A stretch of DNA of 64,000 bases from Solanum dulcamara (Eukaryota > Streptophyta > Magnoliopsida > Solanales > Solanaceae). The stretch covers positions 86,404,341-86,468,340 of the forward strand of contig NC_077237.1 of assembly GCF_947179165.1 (NCBI RefSeq), given 5' to 3'. The position numbers and the translations under genes are program-made. The notes under the pieces were generated by a model, which worked only from the letters and a program-made list of their open reading frames with translations, was not told where the DNA came from and ran no database searches. Below, in pieces: positions 11,781 to 24,389 of the stretch. The first letter of the stretch is position 1; every line of letters begins with the position of its first letter.

Positions 11781-12527
11781 TAAGTAGTAAAAATACATAT
11801 GTCATTTTGTTTGGGGCTTGAGTGCACAATATAATTATGTTAGGTTTGCAATATGACTTCTCATTTGAGGATGTGATTCTTTTTTCTTGAGCAACCATGA
11901 AACATAGTTTTTTTGATTGATAATAATGTGATTCAAACACAATATATTTTTCTGCACTTTTATATTTTATATTGAAATATATAATCAACTTATTTAAATT
12001 CTTCAAACGTTACTTTCTAATTTACTGACAACTTCAATTTTATACCCTCAATAATATAATGTAAACTACGTACATTTGCACAATAATATTGCTCAAATGT
12101 CAATTTTACATATTACTGCCTAATACTTAATCAAAATAAATTGGTAATAATATATATTACAATTTTTTTACATAATTAGATTATTTAAAAATTAATCTCA
12201 AATAAATATTTATAGTAAATATGGTTGATGCAAGATCCTCCCAAAAGCTCACGTCTTTTTTGCTCAACGCGATTAGATTAAAAATGGACGATGGTTATCT
12301 GAGCAACTCTCTCTTATCATAAATATGGTTGATGCTTTGATTAAAATAAAAAAGAAACCGACCAGAGGAAGCGGGTCATTATCCGCCCGTTTTACTCCGG
12401 ACCGGGTTTCAATTTTGCTTTTACAATCCTACAAAAACCCTCAAAAATTGATTGTTATTCCTCTTCCTCCTTGCTCTCACTGTTCATCAGTGTGAAGAAG
12501 AAGAAGAAGAGAGCTCCCATTTCAACA
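11781..12527 (+). promoter_or_regulatory. Upstream region and 5' leader of PRP19
   Basis: AT-rich sequence up to about 12350, then a GC-richer 5' leader with a GAAGAAGAAGAAGAAGA run at about 12494-12510 directly before the start codon at 12528. I cannot place the transcription start. Confidence 0.4.
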
Positions 12528-15500
12528 ATGAACTGTTCAAGTAACTTTTTATACGTATTTCTATGTATAATCTTCATATATAATTTTGTTGGTTGTCATT
12601 GATCTATCGTCTTTATGATTTTTTTTCCAATTGTCCGTACAGTTTCCGGCGAGGTACCGGAAGAACTGGTGGTATCAACGAAATCCGGACTTCTTTTTGA
12701 GAAGCGTTTAATTGAAAGACATATCTCGGTTAGTTTGTACAGTCTCTGTTTAGTGTGTAGGAAAATGTTGCTCTATCTGTTAGTTTAATTTGCTTATCAT
12801 AGTCATTTTAAAGTAATGTTTGAAGTAAAAAGGTTTATAATTTGAGAATTTATTATATTAATGGAAGGTTTTATAAGTGCTTATTAAAGGTTAATTTTAT
12901 AATATAAGAATAAAATGGGCATGAGTAGAGAGGAATGGACAACAAAAGACTCGTATAGCTGACCCCGACTAGTTTAATAATGGTACTTAAAGTTTAATAT
13001 GATTGATTTATTGTCGTAGAAATACTAGTACTGACCTGGGGTTATCTTGATAACTAGCTTGATGTGATGTTCCCTATCATCGATTTGTGTCTAAGTCAGC
13101 TTCTTTCCAGAGGATAATATGAACATATAATTAATGTCTTACATGCTTAATTTTCAATTTGAACGTTGGAAATTTATCCTAGTTTTTGTAGTAAAGAATA
13201 TCACTATTTTTTATTGAAACTTTAGTGTGGTATTTTATGACTTATAGGTAAATGCTGCATTTTTTATAAGTAAAGAGAAATCAAAAACGCTTGAAGGGCC
13301 CAAAAGGTCATCGTTACATGTTAAGAATTCTCTTTTACCTACCTTAGTTTTGGTGCATACATGAAACACTGACATGTATATATGATTTTTTAGATTTTCG
13401 GGAGGTTTAACTGTTTAGTCGTGTTTGTATGATGTAATTTGGTATAACAATGCCAACTTGGGGTAACATTAATGAATACAATTTGATTTATGAGAAAAAT
13501 ATTTTGCACTTTCTCATGTTTACATGGTGTTGTTCCTTCTGACCTTTTGTCTGTATAGGATTATGGTAAATGTCCGGTTACTGGAGAGCCACTGACAATG
13601 GATGACATTATTCCAGTTAAAACTGGCAAGGTACATGGCTTTCTTGTAGTTTTTTACATCAATTCTGAAGTTCTGTGCCATATGATGTCAAATAGACTTT
13701 TACAGTGGAGCTTCCTTTAATCTGAACCTTTTGCAGATAGTGAAGCCCCGACCTGTTCAGGCTGCCAGTATTCCTGGGATGTTGGGAATGTTTCAGATAG
13801 TATGTATTTCTGATCCTAGATTTGCTGCAATTATTTTCTCCGCATTATTTTCAACATAAATAAATATCATTGAGGTGAGGCCTAGTATCAGATCAATCTA
13901 CTTTTGATAGGTGATGTGTAGCTTATAAGAACTACCAGCAAAAAAAGAATGCTAACCAAAATAATTGCAAGTTGTCTAATTAGCTAAGAAAGTCTATATT
14001 TGTTGTTCCTTTCCTTCCAAATGGCTCACCAAGTAGAAGCTGGAATAGTAATCCTGTAAGGTTGCGAGACATTGTGTAGATCCTTTCTATGTCAACTATG
14101 AAGAAACTGAAAGGTACAAACAGGATTGCACCACTTTAGACCCATGATATAAATTGAAAGTAAAATGCCAAAACTGTTTGTGTACTTGCAACAACAACAA
14201 CATACCCAACATAGTCCCACAAGTGGGATCTGCGGAAGGTGGGGTGTACACAGACCTTACCTCTACCTTTGTGAGATAGTGAGGTTTCTGGTAGACCCTC
14301 AACTCCAGAAAAACATTTTCCACAACAAGTTTGAAAGAAATGAATGAGTCAAGCTATGATGAAAATATGAAGAAAGAAAGTACATACATTAGAAATAGTA
14401 AAGATAACCAAAATAAAAGAAACAACAAATAGCAATAATACTGGTGAGGGAACGGGTAGGTTCTCTGGACTTGAACCCTACTCTACCACTGGGAAGGGGT
14501 AAAACGCTCACTACTTACTAATCGTCTACCCTAATTCTTGACCTCCATACTTTATGTCCTTGGTGCTGAAGATGTGTCATGTTGTGTCTAATCACCTCTC
14601 CCTAATTCTTCCCTGATCTACCTCTACCTCTCTCAAATCTATCACCGCCAACCTCTCATACCTTATTGGGGCATCTGTGCTCCCCTCTCACATGTCCGAA
14701 CCATCTCAACTTCGTTTCCCGCATCTTGTCCATCCTAGAGGCTACTCCCACCTTGCCCCTTATATCGTCGTTTATAATCTTGTTTTTCATAGCATGCCCA
14801 CACATCCATCTAAGCGCCATCATCTCTGCTACCTTCATCTTCTAAACATGCGAGTTCTTGACTGGTCAATACTCCATCTTGTAAAACATAGTCAATCTAA
14901 CAACTATGCTATAGAACTTACCTTTAAGTCTCGGTGCCACACTCTTATGACATGGGACACTAGATGCGAGCCTCACGTTTGTGTACATGCAGTGAAGAAA
15001 CAAATGTTTAGTGTCCTCTTTACTCTCACAAAGGCAGCATTTCTTGCTTAGTTGAGATCCTCTCTGTGTAGCTTGTTTAGTGTATGACAAGCCTCATTAG
15101 CAACTAACCTAGAAAGACATTTCACTTTGTTTGGGTCTTACTCTTCCATAACCGCTGAGGATGGTGGCTAGGTTTGCAGACATTGCATAACAACTTTTAA
15201 CGATAAAGATACGTTCCTTTCCATATGAGGAGGTACGGGTTTGATTTGAGAGAAGGAGAGCTGTTAAGCAATTACGACAAGCTTAAGATAGTTGTCAAGC
15301 TCCCATTCAATAATGTTTCTTTTAAAAGTGATGTTCCAGCCGTATTCATCTTTAAAGTCTGCAATTGTTTAGAGAAGAAATTGAATGGCCCCAGGAAGAG
15401 AGCCGAGAGAGAGAGAGATCCTTGAGTGGAGAGTGACCAAGCCAAGAATCTCGCTAAAATTTGATTTTTATACTATTACCGACTTCTAACTCAGAATTTG

Positions 15501-18500
15501 CCAAGGTTATCAACAACAACAACAACCCAATGAAATCCCACAACGTGGGTCTGGGAGGGTATAGTGTACGCAGACCTTACTCCTACCAAGGTAGGACAGC
15601 TGTTTTCGAGAGACCCTTGGCTCAATAAAAGCATAAAAAGAGGTCAGATAAGGCTAAGAAGTTCAAAGCGCTATGAAAAAACAAATAACGAAAGCAACAC
15701 AAATAAAATAGAGTAATCAAAGTACATGAAGTAATAGATAATAACATAAATCAGAGCACAAGAAATTATAGTGCGCTAATGCGCCTACTAATACGAAAGA
15801 ATAACGAGACTATGTACTAGCCTTCTACCCTAATATGAGTCCTCCACATCCTTCTATCTAAGGTCATGTCCTTAGTAAGCTGTAGCTGCTCCATGTCCTG
15901 TATAATCACCTCTCCCCAATATTTCTTCGGCCTACCCCTACCTCTTTTGAAACCATCTATGGTCAATCTCTCACACCTCCGCACTGGGGCATCTATATCT
16001 CCTGAGGTGTCTCAGTGAACTTGCACTCTAAGTACTCTGTCTTGGTCCTACTCAGCTTAAACCCTTTAGACTCCAAGGTATGTCTCCAATCCTCCAGCTT
16101 AGCGTTAACTCCGCTAAAATTTGCCAAAACAACTTCAGTTCTTGTAGGTTTTAAATAAAGGCTTCAAAACTGATTTATGAAACTGAACTCAACAGCATGA
16201 GATGCAGTGCAATGTTGATTTGCAACTGACTGTTCGGTTCTCAAATTGTGTGAAGCAAAAGATAAATTCAATTCCAATTTCATACTTTTGCTTTATATGT
16301 TCTTTAGTTACTCATTCTGTTAGCATGTATGTACTATCAGATAATTGTAAACCTGGACATTTTAATTTCATGTATTCTATACATAATTCCCTGTTCAGGT
16401 TACCCCACAGTAGGTGGACTCAAATGTGTACCTGTAATATTAGATTCCTTTTTAGTTGCTATATAGTTAAGTAAAACTCTTTATATCTTAGATTGATGGA
16501 TCTAGTCTTAGGTTTATTTTTGTCTTGTAGGAGTGGGACGGTCTGATGCTATCCAATTTTGCTTTGGAACAGCAATTACATACTGCAAGGCAAGAACTGA
16601 GTCATGCTCTATATCAGGTAATATAGAGCATCTTTCAAGGCGTTGAGACAAGTTTAAGGAATTTATAAAGCTTCTTTTTTCATGTTTATAAAAAATAAAG
16701 AAGTCCTGTTTGTTTATATAGGTTGTTGGGCTTGATAGGAGTTCATGTATAGCATATCTTTGAGCACTATCATCATGAATGAATTAAATAATTTTTTTTG
16801 AGAATGGTGAATATTTATAGCTGTAGCACAAAAAAAGCTCTATCATATTTTTCATTTTTGTCTTATTCTTTGTAGTTCAAAATTTTTCTCTTATATTATA
16901 TGATTGAATCACTGAAATCGGGGATGATCGCTCCAAGCTTTCCTTTCCCTTTCTTTCATATTCCTCTGTTGCCTACTTGTTTGCCTCTTATGCCGACATG
17001 CATGTCTTATCTCTAGTATTCTTTGCTCTTTATAAAAAATTTATGTATTGCATTCTTTGCTGGAATATCTACCCTGTCTTGGCAGCATGATGCTGCATGC
17101 CGGGTAATTGCTAGGCTGAAAAAGGAAAGAGATGAGGCAAGAACATTGCTTGGTCAGGCTGAAAGACAAGTACCCATGGCAGCAACTACATCAGCGGCTA
17201 ATGGTGCTGCTATAAGTAATGGCAAAAGAGGTCCTTGATTTTTAAACTTTTAGGTCTATAATTCGCCATCTTTTCTTTTCGTACTTTCTGATTTCTGTTA
17301 TCAACTCGTACCAATAGCTGTGGAGGAAGAGGAGATGGGTCCCGGCAGTAAGAAAATTTGCCCAGGAATATCAGGTGATGTTATTAAGGAGCTTCAGGAT
17401 TGTAATGCTGCTCTTTCACAACAAAGGAAAAGGCGACAGGTAATATTTGCGATGACAAAATTGCTATAAATAGTAAGGATGTTGCTATGATATTCTATAA
17501 TGATTATACAACCTTCATTTGCCACGTAGATACCAGCAACATTGGCTCCTGTGGATGATCTTAAGAGATATACCCAACTGAATAGTTATCCTCTTCACAA
17601 AACCAATAAACCAGGCATCTTGTCTCTGGATATCCATTATCCTAAGGTATGGACTCCATCTTTATCTGGACTATTTTGAATGATTCCCTTTCCATTCTTG
17701 TTCATATTGCTATTCCTTTAACGTTCTTGTTCATACACAAGACCAAGGTACTGATCGATTTGATTATGAGCATCTCTGAACTACAAAAGTGGACATATGA
17801 GTCATTTCGTAACCAAAACTTCTGGCTATGTACAGTTGCCTAGGGTTTGTGGCTTCTTTATTTCTACATGAATTGTGAGTGCTATAAGAGCATCAGTAGT
17901 TTTCACTGGACTTTGTTCAAGGACAATAATTTTTACAGTATCAAGTTCTTTGACTACCAATTTATATTTGTAACCTTCTCACAAGTATGCAGTATGCACA
18001 TCATGTTCAAAAAATGAGTCTTTCAAAACAATATTTAATGTTTTTTAAGTATTGTTTTGGAAAACTCAGTTTTTGAAAAGATAAAAAAATCCGACAACTT
18101 CTGGGGAATTGTAAGGCTGATGTATAAAAGCTAGTGATATCTTGAAAGCCAATATTATTTTTGTATTCCTGCTTAATCACAGGTCAGTGACCTTTTATTA
18201 GGACCAACAATGTTAGATCTTAGGATTACTTCTTGGATTCTGTCAAAGCTAAAACCATTGTGTTGAATGAGCAAAGTACTTTACTGGTAAATTGTACTAT
18301 ACTATTTTCAATGGCTGAATTAAGTCTAGTGCTAGAACTGCATATTTTCGAGGATGTTTCCTTTTGTTGAATCTTCACATCAAATATTTATCGTGATCAA
18401 ATTTAAATATACACATTGTAGTTTGCCAAAAGATATACTCACACTGAATTGGTGCCAAATGCTGTGGCTTATCAGAAATTCAATGTGCACCTTGTCACCT

Positions 18501-21500
18501 GGGTTAGAGGTTATGTCTTCGTACATGTAAAAGATTTATCACCAAACCTAATAGTGGTAGCTCAAATTTCTTTTTTACTTTGTATCAGGACATCGTTGCT
18601 ACTGGTGGAGTTGATTCCACTGCTGTGGTCTTTGATCTACCTTCAGGACAGATTGTATCGACACTAAGTGGCCACTCAAAGAGGGTCTGTTATCTTTTTT
18701 CCTAGAAAGAATTTCTGATTCATTATATTCTCCTTTTTGGTAAAGTTGCTGCCATGTGACCAGGAGGTCACGGGTTCAAGCCTTGGAAACAGCCTCTGGC
18801 AGAAATGCAAGGCAAGGCTGCGTACAATAGACCCTTGTGGTCAGGCCCTTCCCCGGACCCCGCGCATAGCGGGAGCTTTAGTGCACCGGGCTGCCCTTTT
18901 TTTTATTTTTTTATATTCTCCTTTTTGGTATCCTGATTAAGACTTTATTTTATTCATTAACCTTACTCGAGAAAGAATTTGTGGCTCATATTCTCTCTTT
19001 GCAGGTTACTAGTGTCAGATTTGCTGCTGAGGGTGACCTAGTAGTTACTGGCTCTGCAGATAAGGTAAACCTGATTGGTTCTCTTTGATCAGAAGTTGCA
19101 ATTGACTTGTACATTTCCTTGTGTTGTTTTGTGGATTCAAATGTCATGATCTTCTTCTCATTGAAAAGTCAACTTCACCTTCTTGTTTGTCTTGGAAAAT
19201 ATTTACTTGCCTCAATGCTTCCTACAGTTTGGTGGTATAGAGTGGTATTAATTGTTTGGAATTAATGGAAGGTGGGTTTACTTGCGAAGGAGATAAAAAT
19301 ACATGATTACATGGTATCCAAGCTTTAAATGTTAAAGTACAGAATCTCCTTAAATCAGACATATTTGGTGACTATTTGCTTTGCAACAGATTTACTACTT
19401 CCTCTGCCCCATTTTATTTGTCACACTTCTATTTCTTGTCTTTCCTAATAAGAATGACATCTTTTTATGTATAGAAATAATTAAATTTTGAACTTCCAAT
19501 TTTATCCTTGATAAAATGATTCATAGCCAAGGAAATATCTATGGCGTGGTTTAAATCACAAATTTCAAAAATCTTTTCTTTTTTCCTTAAACTCTGTCCA
19601 GTGAAACAACATCACGTAAAGTGGGACAGAGGGAGTATTTGATATGCAGTAAAGAACAGAACCCTTCATAAAGATAAAGGGCATGTTGGTCAAGCTTGTA
19701 TTCTTTATTGATTCCTCTGTCCTTTCATTTCTAGATTAAGATCTGGTTGAGTTCGGATTAACGTGACAACAACTTAGTCTCAGATGTTACTTATTAATTT
19801 ACATGGGTCTGTTAGCCAAACTAAGTAAAACAAATTGTAAAAAAAGAAGGCACATCTTGAAGTTCATTTGCATAACCTAGTCCATAGTTTATTCCTGCCT
19901 ACCATATTCTGTTAAACTTCTGCAGTTGACTATTGCAGACAGTCCGTGTGTGGCAAAACTCTGAAAATGGAAATTATGACTGTAGGCATACTTTGAAGGA
20001 CCACAGTGCTGAGGTACTTCATCTTAATATCTCATTTACTAATTGTGAAAATTATGATGATGTTTGACCTCTTAAATATTCTAAGAACAAAGTACTACAA
20101 GTTATCCTGGTGGATTTGTACTAATTAAGGTGGATTACGGAAAACATTCTTTTGCCTTTAAAAAAAAATTGTAAATTTTCTTTTGCCATTATAAAAAAAA
20201 ATGGAAAACATACCTTTGCCTTCATAAAAAAATGGAAAACATTCTTTTGCCTTCATTAAATAAATGGAAGACGTATTTTTTCTTGGGCTCTCAAACTTAG
20301 AATGCACCTTTCGATTGGTAGTTTTGATATTCGACCACCGCATTAGGTTCTTGCCTATGTTGCTTGGACTTTCCAAAATTGTTGCCGCACCGTGTCGAGT
20401 TCTCCAAAATGCACTACTTTTGGAGTATCCAACCCACACCCATCGACATTTTTGAAGAGTCTGAGCAACATAGGTTTTTGCCTTTGAATGTTTCTTACCT
20501 AGACGGGAACATCATTTTGAAGAGATCCATGCCTAAGATGTGAAAGATTTGAATGGAAGTCATTCCAATGGATTGATGCTTAGTTGTAGTTGCACGTTTT
20601 CTCTATATTTTGCCATTAATATTTGTGGGGAAGCAATATTGACAAAATTTGAGCAGGGCATGTCTCTAGCTTGAGAGAGAGAGAGGAGAGAATGAGAGAA
20701 GAGAACTACTTCAAACAGCCTTTTTAAAATGCCTACTGCATCTTCGAAGTTGGTTTATCCAAGCAGTAAAACCCAAGGAGCGAAGCCACTGCTGGAGTCA
20801 AGATGCACCCGAACATGCAAGTCAGAAGGTGGTATTATCCACAAGTCAATCTTCACACGGTAACAAACTTTTGACAAGAAAGCTAATCTTATGGGAGTTG
20901 ACTCCTTGGCCTGACTCTATCCAGCCGGGTACAAGTGTTGTTCGATTTTTCTATGAGTTTAAAGACATTTCCTGCACTCTGTTACCATTGGAAGTTGAAG
21001 GGACAGCGATTTTAGCATTGTGATTCAATCTTTTTTCAATATTTGGGTCTAGTGAACAACAATTTCTTCTTCTATTGAGGACTGCTCAAAATGAGGAAAA
21101 ACATGAAGTCGTAGAAAGACATTACTGCTTGGCCTGCATTGGTAATGGATGGTGGATGTTAGAGAGTAGATGACGGATGCAAGCCAGGTTCAGGTTGTCG
21201 ATGGAACATAAATAAGGGAAAACATTGTTTTGTGGAAACAGTCTGGTAGGCATTCTTGGAAGAAAAATGGGATCAAGATGTTATAACTGTGCGCCGTTGA
21301 AGCATGGTGATGAAGTCAGGTTTGAAAGTCTTAAAAATGGGAAATTTAATGTTCATGAGCCAATTTCCATTTGAAGGAAGCAATGAGGGTCCTCCACGAG
21401 GGAGAAAATGGATTGGAGGGGAATTCCTCTTGCTTGATAGTGACATATTTTTATTTTTATTGGTCTGATGATCTTAAATGGAACAACATGTTTAGTGAGG

Positions 21501-24075
21501 AGTCATGTAAAACTTGTTTAGGATTGAGGTATAGCTGATGTTGTATACCATGATTTTACTCATAACATCAAAATAGTTACTAAATTTCAAAAAACATCAA
21601 AATAGTTACTATTCCCTTTGTCGCATTTTATGTGACACCATTTGAGTTGGCACGGTTTAAGAAAAAAAGGAAGACTTTTGAAACTTGTGATCTAAAATTA
21701 TCCTTAAATATTTGTGTGGTTGTAAATCATTTCATTAAGGGTAAATGGGGAATTATAAAGTTAATAATAGTTAAGGTGACATTCTTTTTGGGATGAACTA
21801 AAAAGGAAAGGGTGCCACATAAAATGGGACAATAATAGTTTTTAGAAAAAGAGATTCATGATTACTAAAGGGGGTATTTCTGTTTGTTTTGGCAGCTGCC
21901 CTTATCTGACTGTTGACGTCATTATTTCTTTACCATAAGTAGCCACATTGCAATTTTCCACCTCAAGAATACAAACTTGGGTGGGTCAAAAGGAAGGAAA
22001 GCTCTGTAACTCTACTCCACATCCTTGTAGGAAAAATTAAAGATCTCTTTTTTGCGTGGAAATTGGTGATACCTTGTCCTTGCCTTCTTTTATTATATGA
22101 GTTCTTCAGAGGCATGATATTTCTGACTTCATAAGAATGATACCACATCTGAAATTTTAGCTCTCTATTAACTATAGTGAATTTTTAACAGTTATTCATC
22201 TACCAATAAATTCAGGTGCAGGCTGTCACCGTGCATGCAACCAATAAGTACTTTGTGACTGCTTCTCTTGATGGCACATGGTGCTTTTATGATCTTGCGT
22301 CTGGTTTATGCCTTTCTCAGGTATCTTGCTCCTTTATCTCTCGTTTCCAGAAACAATTTTCAGATTTCTGGAGTCATCAACTCTAAAATTCTACTGCAGG
22401 TAGCAGATGCTTCAGAATCTGAGGGCTATACATCTGCAGCTTTTCACCCTGATGGTCTGATCCTTGGAGCAGGGACTGCAGGGGCTCAGGTCAAGATATG
22501 GGATGTAAAAAGTCAGGTGTGTGTTCTTGAAGAGCTACATAAGTTTGATGTAATACGTCTTCTTTTATCTCCGTGTTCTTAGTGTTCTGTCCTTTTTTCC
22601 CTTTTGGGTTCCCCTTTGGTGCCTACTATATAGGCAAATGTTGCAAGATTTGATGGCCATGTTGGAGCAGTAACTGCAATTTCCTTCTCAGAAAATGGTT
22701 ATTTCTTAGCGGTGAGTATTCTAGTACCGAACGAACCTTTGATGACCATTCTTTTACCAGCATTAAGTGAGTTTTATGATTTAAATGGTAACTGAAGGGT
22801 GCTCTTTTCTTTTCTTTTTTTTGTTTGGTCAGACTGCAGCTCAAGATGGTGTTAAACTTTGGGATTTACGGAAATTAAGAAACTTTAGAACCTTTGCTCT
22901 TTATGATGAAGATACAGCTACTCAGTCAGGTACAAGACTAACTGCATTCACTCTTAAAAAATGTCTTAACTGCATTCTACTGGAGTATGACACAAAAGAC
23001 ATGTAAAAAGACTTGTGCTAATCAGAAAGGTGTTACTGAGCATTTTAGCAAAATTTACTGTATAGTCCACACAAAGCAGTTTCAAGGCCAAGTTTCTTGT
23101 GTGGAGATGAACTATAATATCTATGAGTACGCTATCTTTGGGAGTCACATGCATATAAGGGTCATTTCCCTTTGCGCAGACCTCAATCCTTATAAGCTTT
23201 CTGATGCTGCATAATTGTATGGTGTACCTGTCAAAAAATAATTATTGTACCAACTATATCTTAAATTTATCCTTCATTATTGCAGTTTTAATCATTTTCT
23301 GAGGTGAATTTATCTTCTATGGGAATTTTTATGCTTTTAAAAATGAACATGCTGCTTCTCCTGTACTTGCAGTGGAATTTGACCACAGTGGAAGTTATCT
23401 TGCACTAGGAGGCTCAGATATAAGGTAAGATTTCTACACAAACTTCCCCATGCTGGGTCTTAGATAAGGAAGGTGCATTACCCCCTTAGAACATCTGTTG
23501 TTCAAGTGTCTTAATTTTGTTCACTTGTATTTTTCTTTAGCATTACCTTAGCCCCTTACTGGTTTATTTTTCCTTTAGCATTACCTTAGCCCCTTACTGG
23601 TTTCGAGAACCTTTAACCCTCCAAAACTGAAAACATCAATGAACATAATATGAGGTTGAGATGTAGTCATCATTGTTATGTTGATTATGACTATTTTCTA
23701 TTACGTTATGTATTTTAAATGCTGAATGTTGTTTAGAGCTTTCTATTGATCCATTAGTATTAATACCAACATCATTTTGCACTGAATCAGAGTTTATCAA
23801 GTTGCAAGTGTTAAGTCCGATTGGAATTCCATCAAAATCCTCCCCGACTTGTCAGGCACAGGTAAGCCTTCTCTGCATTGCTCTTTTTGCCTTTATGTCC
23901 TTATGATGGTCCTTGTAGGTTTTTAATTAGATCATTGTTGAGTCTGCTATTGTATCATGCAGGTAAAGCAACATGTCTGAAATTCGGCCCAGATGCAAAG
24001 TACATAGCTGTTGGATCCATGGATCGAAATTTAAGAATATTCGGGCTGCCTGAGGAGGATCAGTCAGAGAGTTAG
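12528..24075 (+). CDS. PRP19: Pre-mRNA-processing factor 19 (MAC3), U-box E3 ligase
   Basis: Core of the spliceosomal NineTeen/MOS4-associated complex: a U-box ubiquitin ligase needed for splicing, plant immunity and DNA repair, in the nucleus. Eighteen exons join in frame to 522 aa, the normal plant length: 12528-12540, 12643-12728, 13559-13630, 13737-13799, 16531-16617, 17086-17230, 17318-17439, 17530-17646, 18589-18684, 19005-19064, 19939-20013, 22216-22320, 22400-22516, 22634-22711, 22833-22929, 23373-23424, 23791-23861, 23963-24075. N-terminal U-box ([10 protein letters not shown]..., [16 protein letters not shown]), then [17 protein letters not shown], a coiled-coil tetramerisation segment ([37 protein letters not shown]), then a WD40 propeller ([67 protein letters not shown]). 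Introns 4 and 11 (2.7 and 2.2 kb) are swollen by transposons. No damage to the coding sequence is visible. Confidence 0.97.
14188..15160 (-). mobile_element. Chimeric LINE remnant in PRP19 intron 4 (L1-type zf-RVT joined to RTE-type RT end)
   Basis: Read on the minus strand. First comes a zinc-knuckle RT-associated segment of L1 type (EACHT..., then [20 protein letters not shown]). It runs at about 14945 straight into an RTE-type RT C-terminus ([14 protein letters not shown], then [14 protein letters not shown] and [12 protein letters not shown]). A worn 3' region ends in the TS/RTE tail (AGGGTCTACCAGAAACC, AAGGTAGAGGTAAGGTCTG) and TTGTTGTTGTTG at about 14190. Stops and frameshifts make it dead. 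Confidence 0.75.
15505..16111 (-). mobile_element. Internally deleted RTE-type LINE in PRP19 intron 4
   Basis: Minus strand: RT fragment [20 protein letters not shown], then [12 protein letters not shown], which jumps to the far C-terminal part [12 protein letters not shown]...[15 protein letters not shown]...MTLDRRMW, so the middle RT region is deleted. It ends with the usual tail and TTG repeats (CAACAAC on plus at 15511). A repeat AATTTGCCAA flanks both sides (about 15495 and 16119), a possible target duplication. Confidence 0.75.
18743..18910 (+). mobile_element. Solanaceae SINE in PRP19 intron 9, 20-bp TSD
   Basis: A tRNA-derived SINE of 168 bp: a box-B-like GGTTCAAGCC near 18772, then the Solanaceae body (GCAAGGCTGCGTACAATAGA, CCTTCCCCGGACCCCGCGCA, TAGCGGGAGCTTTAGTGCAC) and a T-rich 3' tail. 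Perfect 20-bp target duplications, TTATATTCTCCTTTTTGGTA, lie at 18723-18742 and 18911-18930. The perfect duplication suggests a fairly young insertion. It sits in the same sense as PRP19, inside an intron, away from both splice sites. Confidence 0.92.
19398..19635. mobile_element. Stowaway-type MITE in PRP19 intron 10
   Basis: Left end CTTCCTCTGCCCCATTTTAT, right end GTAAAGTGGGACAGAGGGAG, inverted, with TA on both sides (19396-19397, 19636-19637). About 238 bp, AT-rich, no ORF. Confidence 0.8.
20130..20280. repeat. Minisatellite in PRP19 intron 11, ~30-bp unit
   Basis: Four to five worn copies of a unit of the type GGAAAACATTCTTTTGCCTTC followed by an A-run. Length varies through the poly-A part. 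Confidence 0.7.
20354..20474. mobile_element. MITE, CCTATGTTGC family
   Basis: Starts CCTATGTTGCTTGGACTTTC and ends AGAGTCTGAGCAACATAGG, a clear inverted repeat. The interior is palindromic (CCAAAATGCACTACTTTTGG). A second full copy lies at 51230-51352 and a partial one at about 47425-47500. Confidence 0.8.
20640..21590. other. Unidentified moderately GC-rich insert in PRP19 intron 11
   Basis: This part of the intron has higher GC than its surroundings and short open stretches (for example 20829-21023) but no protein family I recognise. It looks like an old retroelement or captured gene piece; that is inference only. A GA-rich run lies near 20675-20700. Confidence 0.3.
21612..21837. mobile_element. 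Stowaway-type MITE in PRP19 intron 11
   Basis: Left end TTCCCTTTGTCGCATTTTAT, right end GTGCCACATAAAATGGGACA: inverted ends of the same family as 19398, 32250 and 33333. End positions are approximate. Confidence 0.7.
23541..23617. repeat. 38-bp tandem duplication in PRP19 intron 16
   Basis: The string CATTACCTTAGCCCCTTACT occurs at 23541 and again 38 bp later. Intronic and harmless to the splice sites. Confidence 0.85.
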
Positions 24076-24389
24076 GCTCACTTGCTGAGTATTAAAGCAA
24101 AATACTAGTCCCACATTTCCAGCTGCAACGTCGATTCAGAGGTTGATAGAGATTTATTGTTCTTTCAAGTGTAACTTAATTGGTTTTTTGTTCAATATAG
24201 TTCCATTCTAGTAAAGGTTCAAGCAAGGAAACATATGTAATACCAACATGGGATAATATTGAAGTAATGTATGGATACTATTCTTGGTGAAGCGATGTTA
24301 TATCATTCATATTGTATTCACTGGTTGGGAAAGTAGCTGTCTGAATGAACTGATCCTTTACACAAAAAACTAGGACATGAGTATTTCTG
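24076..24389 (+). other. PRP19 3' UTR and flank
   Basis: Sequence between the PRP19 stop and the first recognisable satellite monomer. No coding signal. The poly(A) site cannot be fixed by eye. Confidence 0.45.
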
